From: Vulcanimicrobium winogradskyi
GTDB lineage: Bacteria; Vulcanimicrobiota; Vulcanimicrobiia; Vulcanimicrobiales; Vulcanimicrobiaceae
DNA length: 64,000 nucleotides
Assembly (NCBI GenBank): GCA_003134965.1
Contig: PLDA01000002.1
Span: forward strand, 372,001 to 436,000
Direction: 5' to 3'
A program made the translations under genes and the position numbers. Positions 8,801-17,414 of this stretch are shown here, piece after piece. Position 1 is the stretch's first letter, and each line of letters starts with the position of its first letter. Below the pieces are notes generated by a model. The model made no database searches. It was not told where the DNA came from and saw nothing but the letters and a program-made list of their open reading frames with translations.

Positions 8801-10080
8801 TCGGTCCACAGTGCGGCTTGGCCTTCCGCATGGAGCAGCGCATCCTGCGCGAGCCGGCGATACGTCAGCGCAGACGCGCCTTCGTCCCTGAGCCATTCCT
8901 CGAGGCGAGTCCACACGCGCATCAGGCTCTCGTGTGAGATGTCGACCACGCTGTGATCGCTCAGTTCGTCTCCGAAGCGCGGCTTGAGGAGCGAACGACC
9001 GGGGGCGCGGAACGCCTCGATGACCCATCTCAGCTCGTCGTCCGGGTCCCGCGTGATCGCCCGGGCGGTGGCGAGCTCGACCGGGCGCCGTATTCCCCGG
9101 TTGTCGCTGCCGAGCTCGGTGATCGCGCAGAAAAGGCGCCGGGCAACCTCCCGGATCTGCGGCGGCAACTCGCCGTAGATGCTCTCGGCGTGAAGGTCGA
9201 GCGCCCTTTTCAGTCCGCCGGTCTTCTCATAGTGCGGGATGTCAAGGGGTTCGTTGCGGGCATGATCGGCTTTCCAGATGTCCCAGGTACGCATCAAGGC
9301 GTGTTGCAACACCGGAAGCTGATCGGGGTCGTCGCCGACGTCGTTCAGAAGCTGGTTCACGAGCCTCGGCGCGATCATCTGCTCGGCGACGCGAACGGGG
9401 CCGACGATGGCTCGTTCGAGCTGAGCCCGGTTCATTCGTGGGATCAGAAAGAGCCCGTCGTTGATTCGTTCCGGCAGGTCTGCGAACTGTGCGCAGTCAC
9501 CCAGGAAGTCGGAACGCATGGTGAGTGCGACGTAGAGCGGTACGCCGGGATATTCGCTCGCCGCGAGCAGCAGCTTCACGAACGCAGCGGCGGCATCGAC
9601 GTCGAGCTGCGAATAGCGGAAGAGCTCCTCGAACTGATCGACGACGACGAGGAGATTCTCGTCCGCCTGCAACGCCGCTTGCTGTGCGATCTCGACGAGT
9701 CCGAGCCCACCTCGGTCGAGCACTGCGTGAGCCAGGTCGATGCGAAGCTGAGCATCCCCCTCGTGGCCGAGCACGTCTTCGCGGTCGAGCTCGCGCGCGA
9801 GCGCGGCCAGCGGCTCGTTCCCCGGCATCATCGTGACGATTCGCCAGCGCGATCCCGCCCCCGACATCGCGCCGACGCGTAGCGCGGGGAACAGTCCGGC
9901 ACGCACGAGCGACGATTTGCCGCTCCCCGACGTGCCTACCACGGCGACGAAGCGACGCAGACGCAGACGCCGTAACAACTCGTCGATCTGCTCTTCGCGT
10001 CCGAAAAAGAGGTGCCCCTCATCGGCTTCGAACGGGCGTAGGCCGGGGAAAGGATTCTCGGCGATCGGGGCGCCGATCAT
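5836..10080 (-). CDS. Membrane-anchored nSTAND1-type NTPase with TPR repeats
   Basis: A 1414-aa NLR-like protein. Residues 8-30 (NPFPGLRPFEADEGHLFFGR) are the typical lead-in of nSTAND1 ATPases. Walker A GTSGSGKSS is at 49-57 and Walker B LLVVVDQFEEL at 143-153. An ISHESLMRVW winged-helix motif lies near 381-390. A coiled coil (460-510) leads to a single membrane helix at about 513-536, another coiled coil (540-650), then about 14 units of roughly 47 residues with the pattern LA..DP.NA.WQ.DL..SY..VG, a TPR-class superhelix. ATG overlaps the stop of the upstream TIR gene (ATGA), so the pair is coupled. Known relatives oligomerise on sensing a ligand and activate a partner effector. Here the TIR protein is the obvious effector and the TPR array the obvious sensor (inference). 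Confidence 0.88.
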   Translation of the reverse strand: MIGAPIAENPFPGLRPFEADEGHLFFGREEQIDELLRRLRLRRFVAVVGTSGSGKSSLVRAGLFPALRVGAMSGAGSRWRIVTMMPGNEPLAALARELDREDVLGHEGDAQLRIDLAHAVLDRGGLGLVEIAQQAALQADENLLVVVDQFEELFRYSQLDVDAAAAFVKLLLAASEYPGVPLYVALTMRSDFLGDCAQFADLPERINDGLFLIPRMNRAQLERAIVGPVRVAEQMIAPRLVNQLLNDVGDDPDQLPVLQHALMRTWDIWKADHARNEPLDIPHYEKTGGLKRALDLHAESIYGELPPQIREVARRLFCAITELGSDNRGIRRPVELATARAITRDPDDELRWVIEAFRAPGRSLLKPRFGDELSDHSVVDISHESLMRVWTRLEEWLRDEGASALTYRRLAQDALLHAEGQAALWTDPGLAIAEQWRAAAQPTAEWAERYVKGAFSQAMAFLDDGIAKREQEREREQRRKNAEEAAERQQLENLAVVERMRADAARAVSRRTRIAALAMFAVAVVALVLGGLSWRLRLDADAALRQSQKAEEGTLLANQRMRAANEQRVLAETKTLDTEKAQRKAAQRALGEIRNEHKATIAALDEAQRALRETERQRRLAQYQQDRTKKAVIVATRTANDVVSDVAQRFRDRGVPVDVTRQILSRTQALQRQLMSGGFATPELRESEHGALVEIATTLLEQGDTKSALDAATRSRAIMEGLVAANPRNNTLQSELAASERKAGDVLAARGSLPQARASHRAALAIAARIARAEPRNAGWQHDLAESHEKLGDILYREGSSRDALSEYRAGLAIRVRLATASVQTPAWEHDLAASYGKVGDAFADRGDARDALHYYLEDFKIAKRLADADPNNARRQSDLAVSYRNVGDALYAKNDLSKASENYRDALSIAEGLGRKDPGNAAWQSDLSVSQSKIGYVLFYQGHLSESLKYLRDSLAISVRLAKIDANNATWQRDLSTAYFNVGYVLVTQNNYAEALNVYRERFTITGSLVHTDPTNQSWRAELVRSGNSVADVLELRGDPAAAQKLYTSGLDIAKGVAQTDPENVRWQQLLSTSYVNVGYVLLSRGDERNALDLYRAGIAIRKQLADSDPGNATLQSDLARFYGEFSYALFSHGKISDALRFYRDDLAIRERVAMTDTGNATLQRNLSGAYSGLGNMLSEQGNPRDGLAYVRKALLIDKRLADSDVTNLSSQHQLSESYSNVAATLKDQDDYDLALEQYREAMTVGERAVASDPLNATWQDDLDSVYIGAGDVMVLQKKWADALKLYSDSLAIKKRLAEADPGNARWQQALAVGYNRLGNLFYAQSKTKDALSYYREAVAINSRLAESDPTNATLQRDLFIALNNIGDAGDDPRNNYTRALTIARALNAQAKLLPKDQPMVKELEKKLADLPN

Positions 10081-11546
10081 ACGGCGGTGTCTTGCGCGCG
10101 CGCGATCGCGCTCAGGAACGGCGTGAGTGCGGAAGGATCGAAGCCGTCGTACGTCTCCATCTTGACGACGGACTTATTACGGAAGCGGTCTTTGTCGGCG
10201 TTCCGGTCGGGTCCGACGAGGATGCCACGCGCCAGGAACGGGGTCGACCGGCCGTACGCGAACGCCTTCTGCAAGTCCATGACGCGCTGCGGCAGCCAGT
10301 ACGCGGGGGCGGCTCCCCAATACAGCAAAACAGCGTCACACGCGACCAGGCAGCGTTCGTCGTGCTGGCGGATATCCGCCTCATTGCCGGCGAAGATCGG
10401 ATACAACAGCTCATAGTTCTGTTCGTAGAGCCAGTTGTCCAGCTCTTTGACGTTTTCGGAATCCGACGCGTCCCAGACGAGGTAAATCGTCGGTGACGAC
10501 GTCGCGGGGTTACCGGGAGCGCGGGCGACATCGACCTCGGCCGGTTGCAAGGCGCTGAGAACGGCGTCCTTGAGTTTCTCGAAGGGCGTCACGACGAGCG
10601 CCGCCTCGTCGCTCAAACGTCTGATGAATGCCGCCTGGTGTTCCTCGTCTGGAACGACGTTTGGAGGCGACCACACGATGCGGGCGAGCTGCGGGCGTCG
10701 TTGCATCACCTCGCCCGCGAGATCGTATTGAAGCTCGAGGACCGAGCGCTGCTCCCGCTCCGGTCCGTACGAGCTTCCAACCATGTGAACGCAGACGTCG
10801 GCCTGAGCCAGATCGGTCTTCGCGAGATCCTCGTAGACACGGCCGTACGGATACGGCGAGGCGGGCAGCACGTTGTGTCCGTACTGCGCGAGAGTCCGTC
10901 GCAGACGGGTCGAGGCGTCCGCGAGATCGGCGGTGGTCTCCGCGAGATAGACGACCTTCCCGCTATTCGGTGCGACGACGTCGCGTGCACCGCCTTCGTC
11001 GCCGAGTTTCTTGAGGATCTCGCACACGTGGTAGGCGAGCGTGTTGACGCGCTTGGTGAACTCGAGCCGGCTCGCACTGTCGGCGTCGATGTCGAACTCG
11101 AGCGGCCCGCCGCCCGGGTCCTGCCGATAGAATTCGTAGCCGAGGACATCCGAAAGATCGACCTTTGCCTGCTTTTGGAGATCGCGGTCCACAGGCAGCT
11201 TGATGGCCTTGACGATTCGCGACTGCGTGTCGACGAAGAGGCCACCTTGGTGTGATGCGGCCTCGGCGAACAGCTCGAGCTCGGTGTTGCACCACTCGGA
11301 TTTGAGATAGCCCGGTGAGAGGATCGACACGAGAATCTTTGATGCGCCGACCTCCTTTTTGATCGTCGGCGTCAGCGCGGATGTCCCGGTCATCACGGTC
11401 TCGTCGTAAAAGACGCTGCTGGCGCGGCCGAGCAACTGCGTGAGGCGGACCTCTACGGCCCTGTGAAATTTTGCGACCCACCCACGCTGAGATTCGGAGA
11501 GCGTGAAATTATCCGTGTGGGTGTAGCTGATGAAGACATCTCTCAT
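10077..11546 (-). CDS. TIR-domain effector with two further Rossmann-like domains
   Basis: A 489-aa protein. Residues 1-~165 are a TIR domain beginning MRDVFISYTHTD, with FYDETVMTG and SEWCNTEL. E89 sits at the position of the catalytic glutamate of NADase TIRs. A second unit (about 196-310, KVVYLAETTADL then VGSSYG) resembles DUF4062/TIR-like sensor domains. A third (about 355-485, TIYLVWDASDSENVKELD then LLYWGAAPAYW) has similar fold features. The ATG at 11546 is placed exactly at the TIR start. A longer frame to 11951 reads antisense across a decayed tRNA fragment and is rejected. It forms an operon with the nSTAND-TPR gene through a 4-base overlap. The likely role is NAD+-consuming defence or signalling, from family knowledge. 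Confidence 0.85.
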   Translation of the reverse strand: MRDVFISYTHTDNFTLSESQRGWVAKFHRAVEVRLTQLLGRASSVFYDETVMTGTSALTPTIKKEVGASKILVSILSPGYLKSEWCNTELELFAEAASHQGGLFVDTQSRIVKAIKLPVDRDLQKQAKVDLSDVLGYEFYRQDPGGGPLEFDIDADSASRLEFTKRVNTLAYHVCEILKKLGDEGGARDVVAPNSGKVVYLAETTADLADASTRLRRTLAQYGHNVLPASPYPYGRVYEDLAKTDLAQADVCVHMVGSSYGPEREQRSVLELQYDLAGEVMQRRPQLARIVWSPPNVVPDEEHQAAFIRRLSDEAALVVTPFEKLKDAVLSALQPAEVDVARAPGNPATSSPTIYLVWDASDSENVKELDNWLYEQNYELLYPIFAGNEADIRQHDERCLVACDAVLLYWGAAPAYWLPQRVMDLQKAFAYGRSTPFLARGILVGPDRNADKDRFRNKSVVKMETYDGFDPSALTPFLSAIARAQDTAV

Positions 11547-11667
11547 CGTCCCGACCCGTCCAACCTGAAGGCGCTCACTTTCGTCGCACTTCCGCTTAAG
11601 CCCTACCGATAGGTGGCGCCCACACCCGCACGACGACGCACTCTTAGCACCTGCATCGTTCCCGGCA

Positions 11668-11700
11668 TTGCTTCGCATGTGAAGGGTCAGGAGTTCCAGT
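11668..11700 (+). repeat. Decayed third copy of the tRNA-Ala 3' segment
   Basis: Thirty-three bases aligning without gaps to 3420-3452 with three mismatches. They cover the anticodon loop (TTCGCAT), variable loop and start of the T-arm (GTCAGGAGTTC). Similarity stops inside the T-arm, and no terminator follows. It lies between the TIR gene and the next small gene. The surrounding 11547-11804 holds nothing else I can name. It probably marks an old integration boundary. Confidence 0.7.
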
Positions 11701-11804
11701 TGCGTCGCCACGCGGTCAGAAGGTCTCCGAGCTGCTCGCGCTGCGGAGGAGTCATCGCGATCTCTGCGAGTGCCCGGGGAAAGGAACAGCTGTGAGGAGG
11801 GCAC

Positions 11805-12071
11805 GTGACGCCGGCGTTCGACGCGCGAATGAAAGGCCTCATTAGCGCGCTGCTCTATCCGATTCAGTTCGAGCGAGATCCGGTCGACGGTATCGATCGC
11901 GTGCTCCAAGTGATCGTGCGCGCGCGAGCCCTGGACGGGAGCCCTGAGCAATACGCTGCCGCCGTCGACGCGGCCCTGCGCAGCGACGAAAGCCTATCGC
12001 AACTGATCCCTCAACCGCACTCCGAGCCGGTCATCCGGACGTATCTGGCCGTACTCCGGCCACGTCTCTAA
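11805..12071 (+). CDS. Small orphan protein, paralogue of the gene at 21736
   Basis: An 88-aa acidic, helical protein of unknown function. A second copy lies 10 kb away. The shared core is YPIQFE..PVDGIDRVL.V.VRARAL..SPEQY, then LIPQPHSE.VIRTYL. GTG start with a strong GAGGAGG site four bases upstream. No signal peptide or membrane helix. A clear terminator follows. Conservation of the protein and even of the start context (GCACGTGAC) in both copies argues it is real. I do not recognise the family. Confidence 0.7.
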   Translation: MTPAFDARMKGLISALLYPIQFERDPVDGIDRVLQVIVRARALDGSPEQYAAAVDAALRSDESLSQLIPQPHSEPVIRTYLAVLRPRL

Positions 12072-12073
12072 AG

Positions 12074-12103
12074 CCCGCCGCCGCAAGGTCCGGCGGGTTT
12101 TTT
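12074..12103 (+). terminator. Intrinsic terminator after the 88-aa gene
   Basis: CCCGCCG / CGGCGGG stem with a 10-base loop, followed by six T, starting two bases after the stop codon. Confidence 0.85.
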
Positions 12104-12191
12104 CGATTTCAGTCGGCGGTCCCGCGACGATCACCGACCACCGGCGGACGAAGCTCAAGGAGATAGGACGACACATTGGAACTGCGCTTGC

Positions 12192-13058
12192 ATGCCAACA
12201 AAGCGAGCGTTACTGTTCCTGGCCGCAATTGCGATTGCGGCGGGGGTCTACGTGTTTGCGGTTCGGCATTTCCAACGCGACGCGCAATTTCAGCAACATA
12301 CGTTCAGCGTCGGCACGCCTCCGGCTGACCGAGTGGAAGTAACGGCGCAGATTATCGGCGTCAGCCCGGTGAAGGATGCGCTTCAAGTTCGTCTCGGTTT
12401 CGAGCCGTTCGGCAAGTACGCCGCAGACCGATTTGGACGATTCGCGAGGGATGTCACCGTGATCGTGGCAACGGCGGACGGCTATCGGCCGATACGCTTG
12501 TCCGCCGGTGAAATTCCCGTTTCGATCGACAAAGACATCGAGCTTGGCGATGGATCGCCGAAGGACTACCCCTTCGATCGTTACACCGCGCGTTTGGGCA
12601 TCTCGGCCTTCGAGCAATCGGGCAGTTCCAGAGCCTCGACCCCCGTAACAACGGTGGTCCACTATGAGGAAGACCTCGGCAGCTACGGAATCGCCCCCGA
12701 CCTCGGACCGGAAAGCACGCGCGCCATGATCGACGTCCGTCTTCTCATCTGGCGCTCTGCAGCGATCATGACCTTCTCGACGATGATGTACGCAGCGATG
12801 GTCTTGGTTTCCGCGTCGGTTCTCGTCTTCACGGTCCTTGTTGCTTTGGGGCGCGTCGAACCCGACTTCGGGATGATGCTGTGGAGCGGCGCGATCCTCT
12901 TCGCGCTGCCCGCAGTACGCAACTCACTGCCCGACAGCCCGCCGCTCGGCATTCAGGCCGATTATTACATCTTCATGTGGGCAGAGACCGCCGTTGCTCT
13001 TTCGATGGTCACGCTGACGTCGTATTTGATCGCAAAGCGCGCACGCGGCGAACCGTAG
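12192..13058 (+). CDS. DUF4436-like membrane protein
   Basis: A 288-aa protein with one N-terminal membrane helix (about 5-25), an extracytoplasmic domain containing the YPFDRY motif typical of DUF4436 and related proteins, then three C-terminal helices (about 185-285). The function of the family is unknown. The ATG at 12192 lacks a close ribosome binding site (AAGGAG lies about 25 bases upstream). The gene is monocistronic, converging on the small lipoprotein gene downstream. Confidence 0.65.
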   Translation: MPTKRALLFLAAIAIAAGVYVFAVRHFQRDAQFQQHTFSVGTPPADRVEVTAQIIGVSPVKDALQVRLGFEPFGKYAADRFGRFARDVTVIVATADGYRPIRLSAGEIPVSIDKDIELGDGSPKDYPFDRYTARLGISAFEQSGSSRASTPVTTVVHYEEDLGSYGIAPDLGPESTRAMIDVRLLIWRSAAIMTFSTMMYAAMVLVSASVLVFTVLVALGRVEPDFGMMLWSGAILFALPAVRNSLPDSPPLGIQADYYIFMWAETAVALSMVTLTSYLIAKRARGEP

Positions 13059-13067
13059 AGTCCGGGG

Positions 13068-13514
13068 TCACGGCGTCACCGTCACGCTGAAGCTCTGCAC
13101 CCCGCCGGCTCCTACGTCCAGGCGTTGCGTGCACGTACCGACCGCAGCGGGTTGGAAGAATACGACGTATGAGGGGGCCGCTACCCCCTGCGCGTCGGTA
13201 AATTGCATCACCCCGGCGGACATGTGCGCGACCGTCGAGCAGGCGCCGCTGAGCAACCCGGGGTTCGCGCTGTCGATTTCGGCACGGAACGTTGCAGGCG
13301 ACGGATAGACGCCGTTCGTCGCGCCCGAATCGACGTACATGAACGGGACGGTGGTGGTTTGCATGCTCACGTGAATGTCCGTCGGCTGGTACCGCAACGT
13401 CGCCACCCAGCTTGCCGAGACGCTCCGCGGCGGATCTGCGCCGCCGCCGCCGCCGCCGCATGCGGCGAGCGAAACGACGGCTGCGAGCGCAGCGATTCGA
13501 AGTCTGAGGCCCAT
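13068..13514 (-). CDS. Small secreted lipoprotein, function unknown
   Basis: 148 aa. A signal peptide ending in SLAAC gives a lipobox Cys followed by a polyglycine run, typical of surface-tethered lipoproteins. The mature part is a beta-rich domain of about 120 residues with two cysteines (GACST, GTCTQ) that may form a disulphide. The ATG at 13514 has AAAGG seven bases upstream. It is divergent from the cupredoxin-tailed gene. Confidence 0.65.
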   Translation of the reverse strand: MGLRLRIAALAAVVSLAACGGGGGGADPPRSVSASWVATLRYQPTDIHVSMQTTTVPFMYVDSGATNGVYPSPATFRAEIDSANPGLLSGACSTVAHMSAGVMQFTDAQGVAAPSYVVFFQPAAVGTCTQRLDVGAGGVQSFSVTVTP

Positions 13515-13687
13515 TTCAGCGCCTTTCAATCGGTCCTCGGGCGCCCGTGGCCGCCTCCACGCGCATCGTCCTCTTACTTGTTTCCTGCAAACGCGACGGC
13601 GCGCTGAGGCTTTCGACTCACATCTCGCGGGCAAGTGGCCCGATCAGCCGGAGGCTCAGGTCCGCTTGCAGCGCGAAGGAGACGGCG

Positions 13688-14953
13688 ATGAATTGGACGA
13701 GGCGGCGAACCGGACACCTCGCACGAGCGCTGGCTGCGCTGTTCCTTGCCGGTGCGCCGGCCGCTACGCTCGCCGGGCCCGATCTCTCGGCCTCGTTCTC
13801 GAACCCCGCATACGCGCTCGCCGCGAGCTGCGACCTCTCGCAGCCGCTGGTGTTCGTCAACGTCATCGTCGTGAACCGCGGCGATGCGCCCACGGCGGAA
13901 AGCGCGGTCACGGCGACGGACAGCACCAACGTTTTCGGCGGCGACCTGACGACGCTGCGGCCGATCGGGCCGGGTGCCCACATCGCTCTGCGGCTTCCGC
14001 TACGCCACGTTCCCTCGAGCCTCAGCGCCATCGGGGGCACGCACGCGATCACGGTCTCGCTCGGCGCGCGGCGTTTGGGACCGCTTGCGGTTTCGGTTCC
14101 GGCGACCTTCTGCGCAACGGCCGCAGCGGGCGCAGCGAAGCTCACTGTCCCCGACTCCACGACCCAGCCCGCAGTTCACGTCCGCCAGTCGCATCCTCAG
14201 GCGGCGACGCCCCGACCGGGGTTCTCGCAGGTCGTCACCGCTCGTTCGAACACGGCGAAGATCATCGCCGCCGCGCGCACGCCGGCCGTACCGGGCAACG
14301 TGCGCGTCTCGAGCGGGGCGCAGGAGTGCGCCGCCCACGTCGGCTTGCTCGGCGCGCTGGCGTGCCCGGACATGATCCGGTCGGGCAACGTGCTGCTCGT
14401 CTGGGACTGGCAGGCCGGGGCGGGTCCGGACGTGATCGACGGATATCGCGTGTACCGCGTCGACGGCGGCACGAAGCAACTCGTCTACACGCGCACGGAC
14501 AAGCAGTACCTCACACTGTTCGACATGCCCGGAGCATCGGGCAACTACATCGGAAAATGCTACGCCGTGAGCGCGTACGCCGGCTCGTACGAGTCCACCG
14601 TCAGCGGCGCGCTTTGCGTGACCAGGCAGCAGACCATCGTCCTGGCGTCGCCGTCGATCGTTCCCACGCCGAAGCCGACGCCGGTACCGAGGCATGTCGT
14701 CATCCACGTGACCGACGATTCGTATCCTCTCGACACGGTCGTGGCGGCCGGCGGCGACGTGACGTGGATCAACGACGACGCCGACGAGCACTCCGTGTAC
14801 GGCCCGGCCGGATCGTTCGTCGGCGACCTGTATCCAAAAGGCGGTCGGTTCACGTATACGTTCCGCGACATCGGAACGAACTACGTCGTGTCCTATCTGT
14901 GCGAATTCCACGCGGGGATGCGCGGACGGATCACCGTCATCGCGAACCACTGA
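13688..14953 (+). CDS. Secreted multidomain protein with C-terminal plastocyanin-like domain
   Basis: 421 aa. Signal peptide (LARALAALFLAGAPAATLAG), then a CARDB-like beta domain (about 25-150), a linker, a fibronectin-like segment with DGYRVYRVDGG, a TPKPTP linker, and a C-terminal cupredoxin domain (about 335-420). The last shows a plausible type-1 copper site: His in DEHSV, then Cys-His-Met in LCEFHAGM. It probably acts outside the membrane in copper binding or electron transfer, or uses the cupredoxin fold as a surface domain (inference). The ATG at 13688 follows AAGGAG by eight bases. Confidence 0.7.
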   Translation: MNWTRRRTGHLARALAALFLAGAPAATLAGPDLSASFSNPAYALAASCDLSQPLVFVNVIVVNRGDAPTAESAVTATDSTNVFGGDLTTLRPIGPGAHIALRLPLRHVPSSLSAIGGTHAITVSLGARRLGPLAVSVPATFCATAAAGAAKLTVPDSTTQPAVHVRQSHPQAATPRPGFSQVVTARSNTAKIIAAARTPAVPGNVRVSSGAQECAAHVGLLGALACPDMIRSGNVLLVWDWQAGAGPDVIDGYRVYRVDGGTKQLVYTRTDKQYLTLFDMPGASGNYIGKCYAVSAYAGSYESTVSGALCVTRQQTIVLASPSIVPTPKPTPVPRHVVIHVTDDSYPLDTVVAAGGDVTWINDDADEHSVYGPAGSFVGDLYPKGGRFTYTFRDIGTNYVVSYLCEFHAGMRGRITVIANH

Positions 14954-15041
14954 GGCCCAGGAGCCTCCCAACGTCGGCGGCCGGGCGGCCACCACCCCCG
15001 AAGCCGCGGTCGCTCTCGCCCTGCAGGAACCCTGGAAATCG

Positions 15042-17414
15042 TCAGGTCGCTACGTGCCACTTCCAGTCTTTGATCTCTTTCGGGTCGTCCCCGTACGTCT
15101 CGATGTACGTCTTGTGCTCGACGATTTGGTCGCGAAGGCGCTGTTTGAAGTCGCCGGCCCGATCCAGCAGGCGCGGCACGCGGTCGACCGCGTCGCCGGC
15201 GAGATGGAATCTGTCCAGCTCGTTGAGCATCGTCATATGGAAGGGGGTCGTCGTGGTGCCCTCTTCCTTATAGCCATGCACGTGGAAATTGTGATGGTTA
15301 TTGCGGCGGTAGGTGAGCCGGTGGATCAGCGCCGGGTACCCGTGGAAGGCGAAGATGACCGGCTTGTCAATCGTGAAGATCGAATCGAATTCGTGGTCCG
15401 AGAGCCCGTGCGGATGCTGGGTCTGCGGCTGCAGCGTCATCAGATCCACGACGTTCACGACGCGAATTTTCAGGTCCGCGAGATTTGCGCGAAGAAGCGC
15501 AACCGCCGCGAGCGTCTCGAGTGTCGGCACGTCGCCGGCGCACGCCATCACGACGTCGGGATCGACGCCCGCGTCGTTGCTCGCCCACGGCCAAATACCG
15601 AGTCCCTGGGTGCAGTGCGTCACCGCACTCTCCATATCGAGCCATTGCAGCTCCGGCTGCTTTCCGGCGACGATGACGTTTACATAGTCGCGGCTTCGCA
15701 GGCAGTGGTCGGCGACGGACAAGAGCGTGTTGGCGTCGGGCGGCAGGTAGACGCGAACGACGTCGGCCTTCTTGTTGACGACGTGGTCGATAAAACCCGG
15801 GTCCTGATGGCTGAAACCGTTGTGATCCTGGCGCCACACGTGCGATGTCAGGAGGTAATTCAACGACGCAAGCGGCCGGCGCCACGCGAGTCCCCGCGAG
15901 ACCTTGAGCCACTTCGCGTGCTGATTGAACATCGAGTCGACGATGTGCACGAATGCTTCGTAGCACGAGAAGAAACCGTGACGACCGGTGAGGAGATAGC
16001 CCTCCAGCCAGCCCTGGCACATATGCTCGCTGAGCATCTCCATCACGCGTCCGTCGGGCGCGACATGATCGTCGGTCGGGAGCACTTGCGCGGTCGAGGT
16101 TCGATCGGTCACCTCGAACAGCGCGTCGAGACGGTTCGACGCCGTCTCGTCGGGGCCGAACACCCGGAAGTTCTGCATGTTCGCGCGCATGACGTCGCGC
16201 AGGAACCCGCCTAGTACCCGCGTCGCTTCAGCGATCGACGTCCCGGGCGAGGCGACCGGCACGCCGTATTCGCGAAAGTTCGGCAAGCGCAGATCTTTGA
16301 GCAGCAGTCCGCCGTTCGCGTGGGGATTCGCGCCCATTCGGCGGTCGCCGGCCGGCGCGAGAGCCCTCAGCTCCGCGCGCAGCCCTCCCGCGGCGTCGAA
16401 CAACTCGTCCGCGTGATAGCTTTTCATCCACGTCTCGAGCATGGTGCGATGTTCGACGTTTGTGCGTACTTCGGTGAGCGGGATCTGATGGGCGCGCCAG
16501 GTGCCTTCGACTTGGACGCCGTCGACGAACGCCGGCCCGGTCCAACCCTTCGGCGAAACGAGCACGATCATCGGCCAACGGGGTCGCTCGGTGAATCCTT
16601 CCGTGCGCGCGCGCCGCTGCACGCCGCGGATCTCCGTCACGATGTCGTCCATCGTCGCCGCCATCGCACGGTGCATCGCCTCGGGCTCGTTTCCCTCGAC
16701 GAACCTCGGCTCGTACCCGTATCCGCGCAGCAGGGCACGCAACTCGGCCCGCGGGATGCGCGCAAGCACCGTCGGCCCGGCGATCTTGTAGCCGTTCAGA
16801 TGCAGCACCGGGAGCACGGCGCCGTCGCGAACGGGGTTGAGGAACTTGTTCGAGTGCCAACTCGTCGCGAGCGCAGCGGTCTCGGCCTCCCCGTCGCCAA
16901 CGACGCAGCAGACGAACAGATCCGGATTATCGAATGCCGCGCCGTACGCGTGCATCAGCGAGTAGCCCAGCTCGCCGCCCTCGTTGATGGAGCCCGGCGT
17001 CTGCGGTGATGCGTGGCTCGGGATCCCGCCCGGGAATGAGAACTGCTTGAAGAGTCGCTGCAGCCCCGCGACGTCTTCCGAGATCGCTGGATAGATCTCG
17101 CTGTAGGTGCCTTCGAGATACGTGTTCGCGACGACCGCCGGACCGCCGTGTCCCGGTCCCGCCACGAAGATCGCGTCGAGGTCGTACTTTTTGATCGCGC
17201 GGTTCATGTGGGCGTAGACAAAGTTGAGTCCGGGCGTCGTTCCCCAGTGACCCAGCAGCCGCGGCTTGACGTGCTCGGCGAGAAGCGGGTCGCGCAGCAG
17301 CGGGTTGTCGAGAAGGTAGATCTCCCCGACCGAGAGGTAGTTGGCGGCACGCCAATAGGCGTCGAGCGCCCGGAAGTCTTCAACGTGGACCGATACCGGG
17401 ACGACGGCGGTCAT
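15042..17414 (-). CDS. xfp: Xylulose-5-phosphate/fructose-6-phosphate phosphoketolase
   Basis: About 790 aa, the normal length of the family. It splits xylulose-5-P (or fructose-6-P) with phosphate into acetyl-P and glyceraldehyde-3-P (or erythrose-4-P), using thiamine diphosphate. Hallmarks are GHGGPA, FSFPGGIPSHASPQTPGS, GDGEAETAALATSW with NGYKI for cofactor binding, and late DHNGFSHQDPGFIDH. The ATG at 17414 is preferred. A TTG eight codons upstream also lies in frame. Acetate kinase, the enzyme that consumes acetyl-P, lies 3 kb away at 20429. Confidence 0.95.
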   Translation of the reverse strand: MTAVVPVSVHVEDFRALDAYWRAANYLSVGEIYLLDNPLLRDPLLAEHVKPRLLGHWGTTPGLNFVYAHMNRAIKKYDLDAIFVAGPGHGGPAVVANTYLEGTYSEIYPAISEDVAGLQRLFKQFSFPGGIPSHASPQTPGSINEGGELGYSLMHAYGAAFDNPDLFVCCVVGDGEAETAALATSWHSNKFLNPVRDGAVLPVLHLNGYKIAGPTVLARIPRAELRALLRGYGYEPRFVEGNEPEAMHRAMAATMDDIVTEIRGVQRRARTEGFTERPRWPMIVLVSPKGWTGPAFVDGVQVEGTWRAHQIPLTEVRTNVEHRTMLETWMKSYHADELFDAAGGLRAELRALAPAGDRRMGANPHANGGLLLKDLRLPNFREYGVPVASPGTSIAEATRVLGGFLRDVMRANMQNFRVFGPDETASNRLDALFEVTDRTSTAQVLPTDDHVAPDGRVMEMLSEHMCQGWLEGYLLTGRHGFFSCYEAFVHIVDSMFNQHAKWLKVSRGLAWRRPLASLNYLLTSHVWRQDHNGFSHQDPGFIDHVVNKKADVVRVYLPPDANTLLSVADHCLRSRDYVNVIVAGKQPELQWLDMESAVTHCTQGLGIWPWASNDAGVDPDVVMACAGDVPTLETLAAVALLRANLADLKIRVVNVVDLMTLQPQTQHPHGLSDHEFDSIFTIDKPVIFAFHGYPALIHRLTYRRNNHHNFHVHGYKEEGTTTTPFHMTMLNELDRFHLAGDAVDRVPRLLDRAGDFKQRLRDQIVEHKTYIETYGDDPKEIKDWKWHVAT

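Noticed and set aside
11547..11951. N-terminal extension of the TIR gene to 11951
   Set aside because: The added residues include LELLTLHMRS, again antisense tRNA, and run antisense through the 88-aa gene. The TIR fold begins exactly at 11546.
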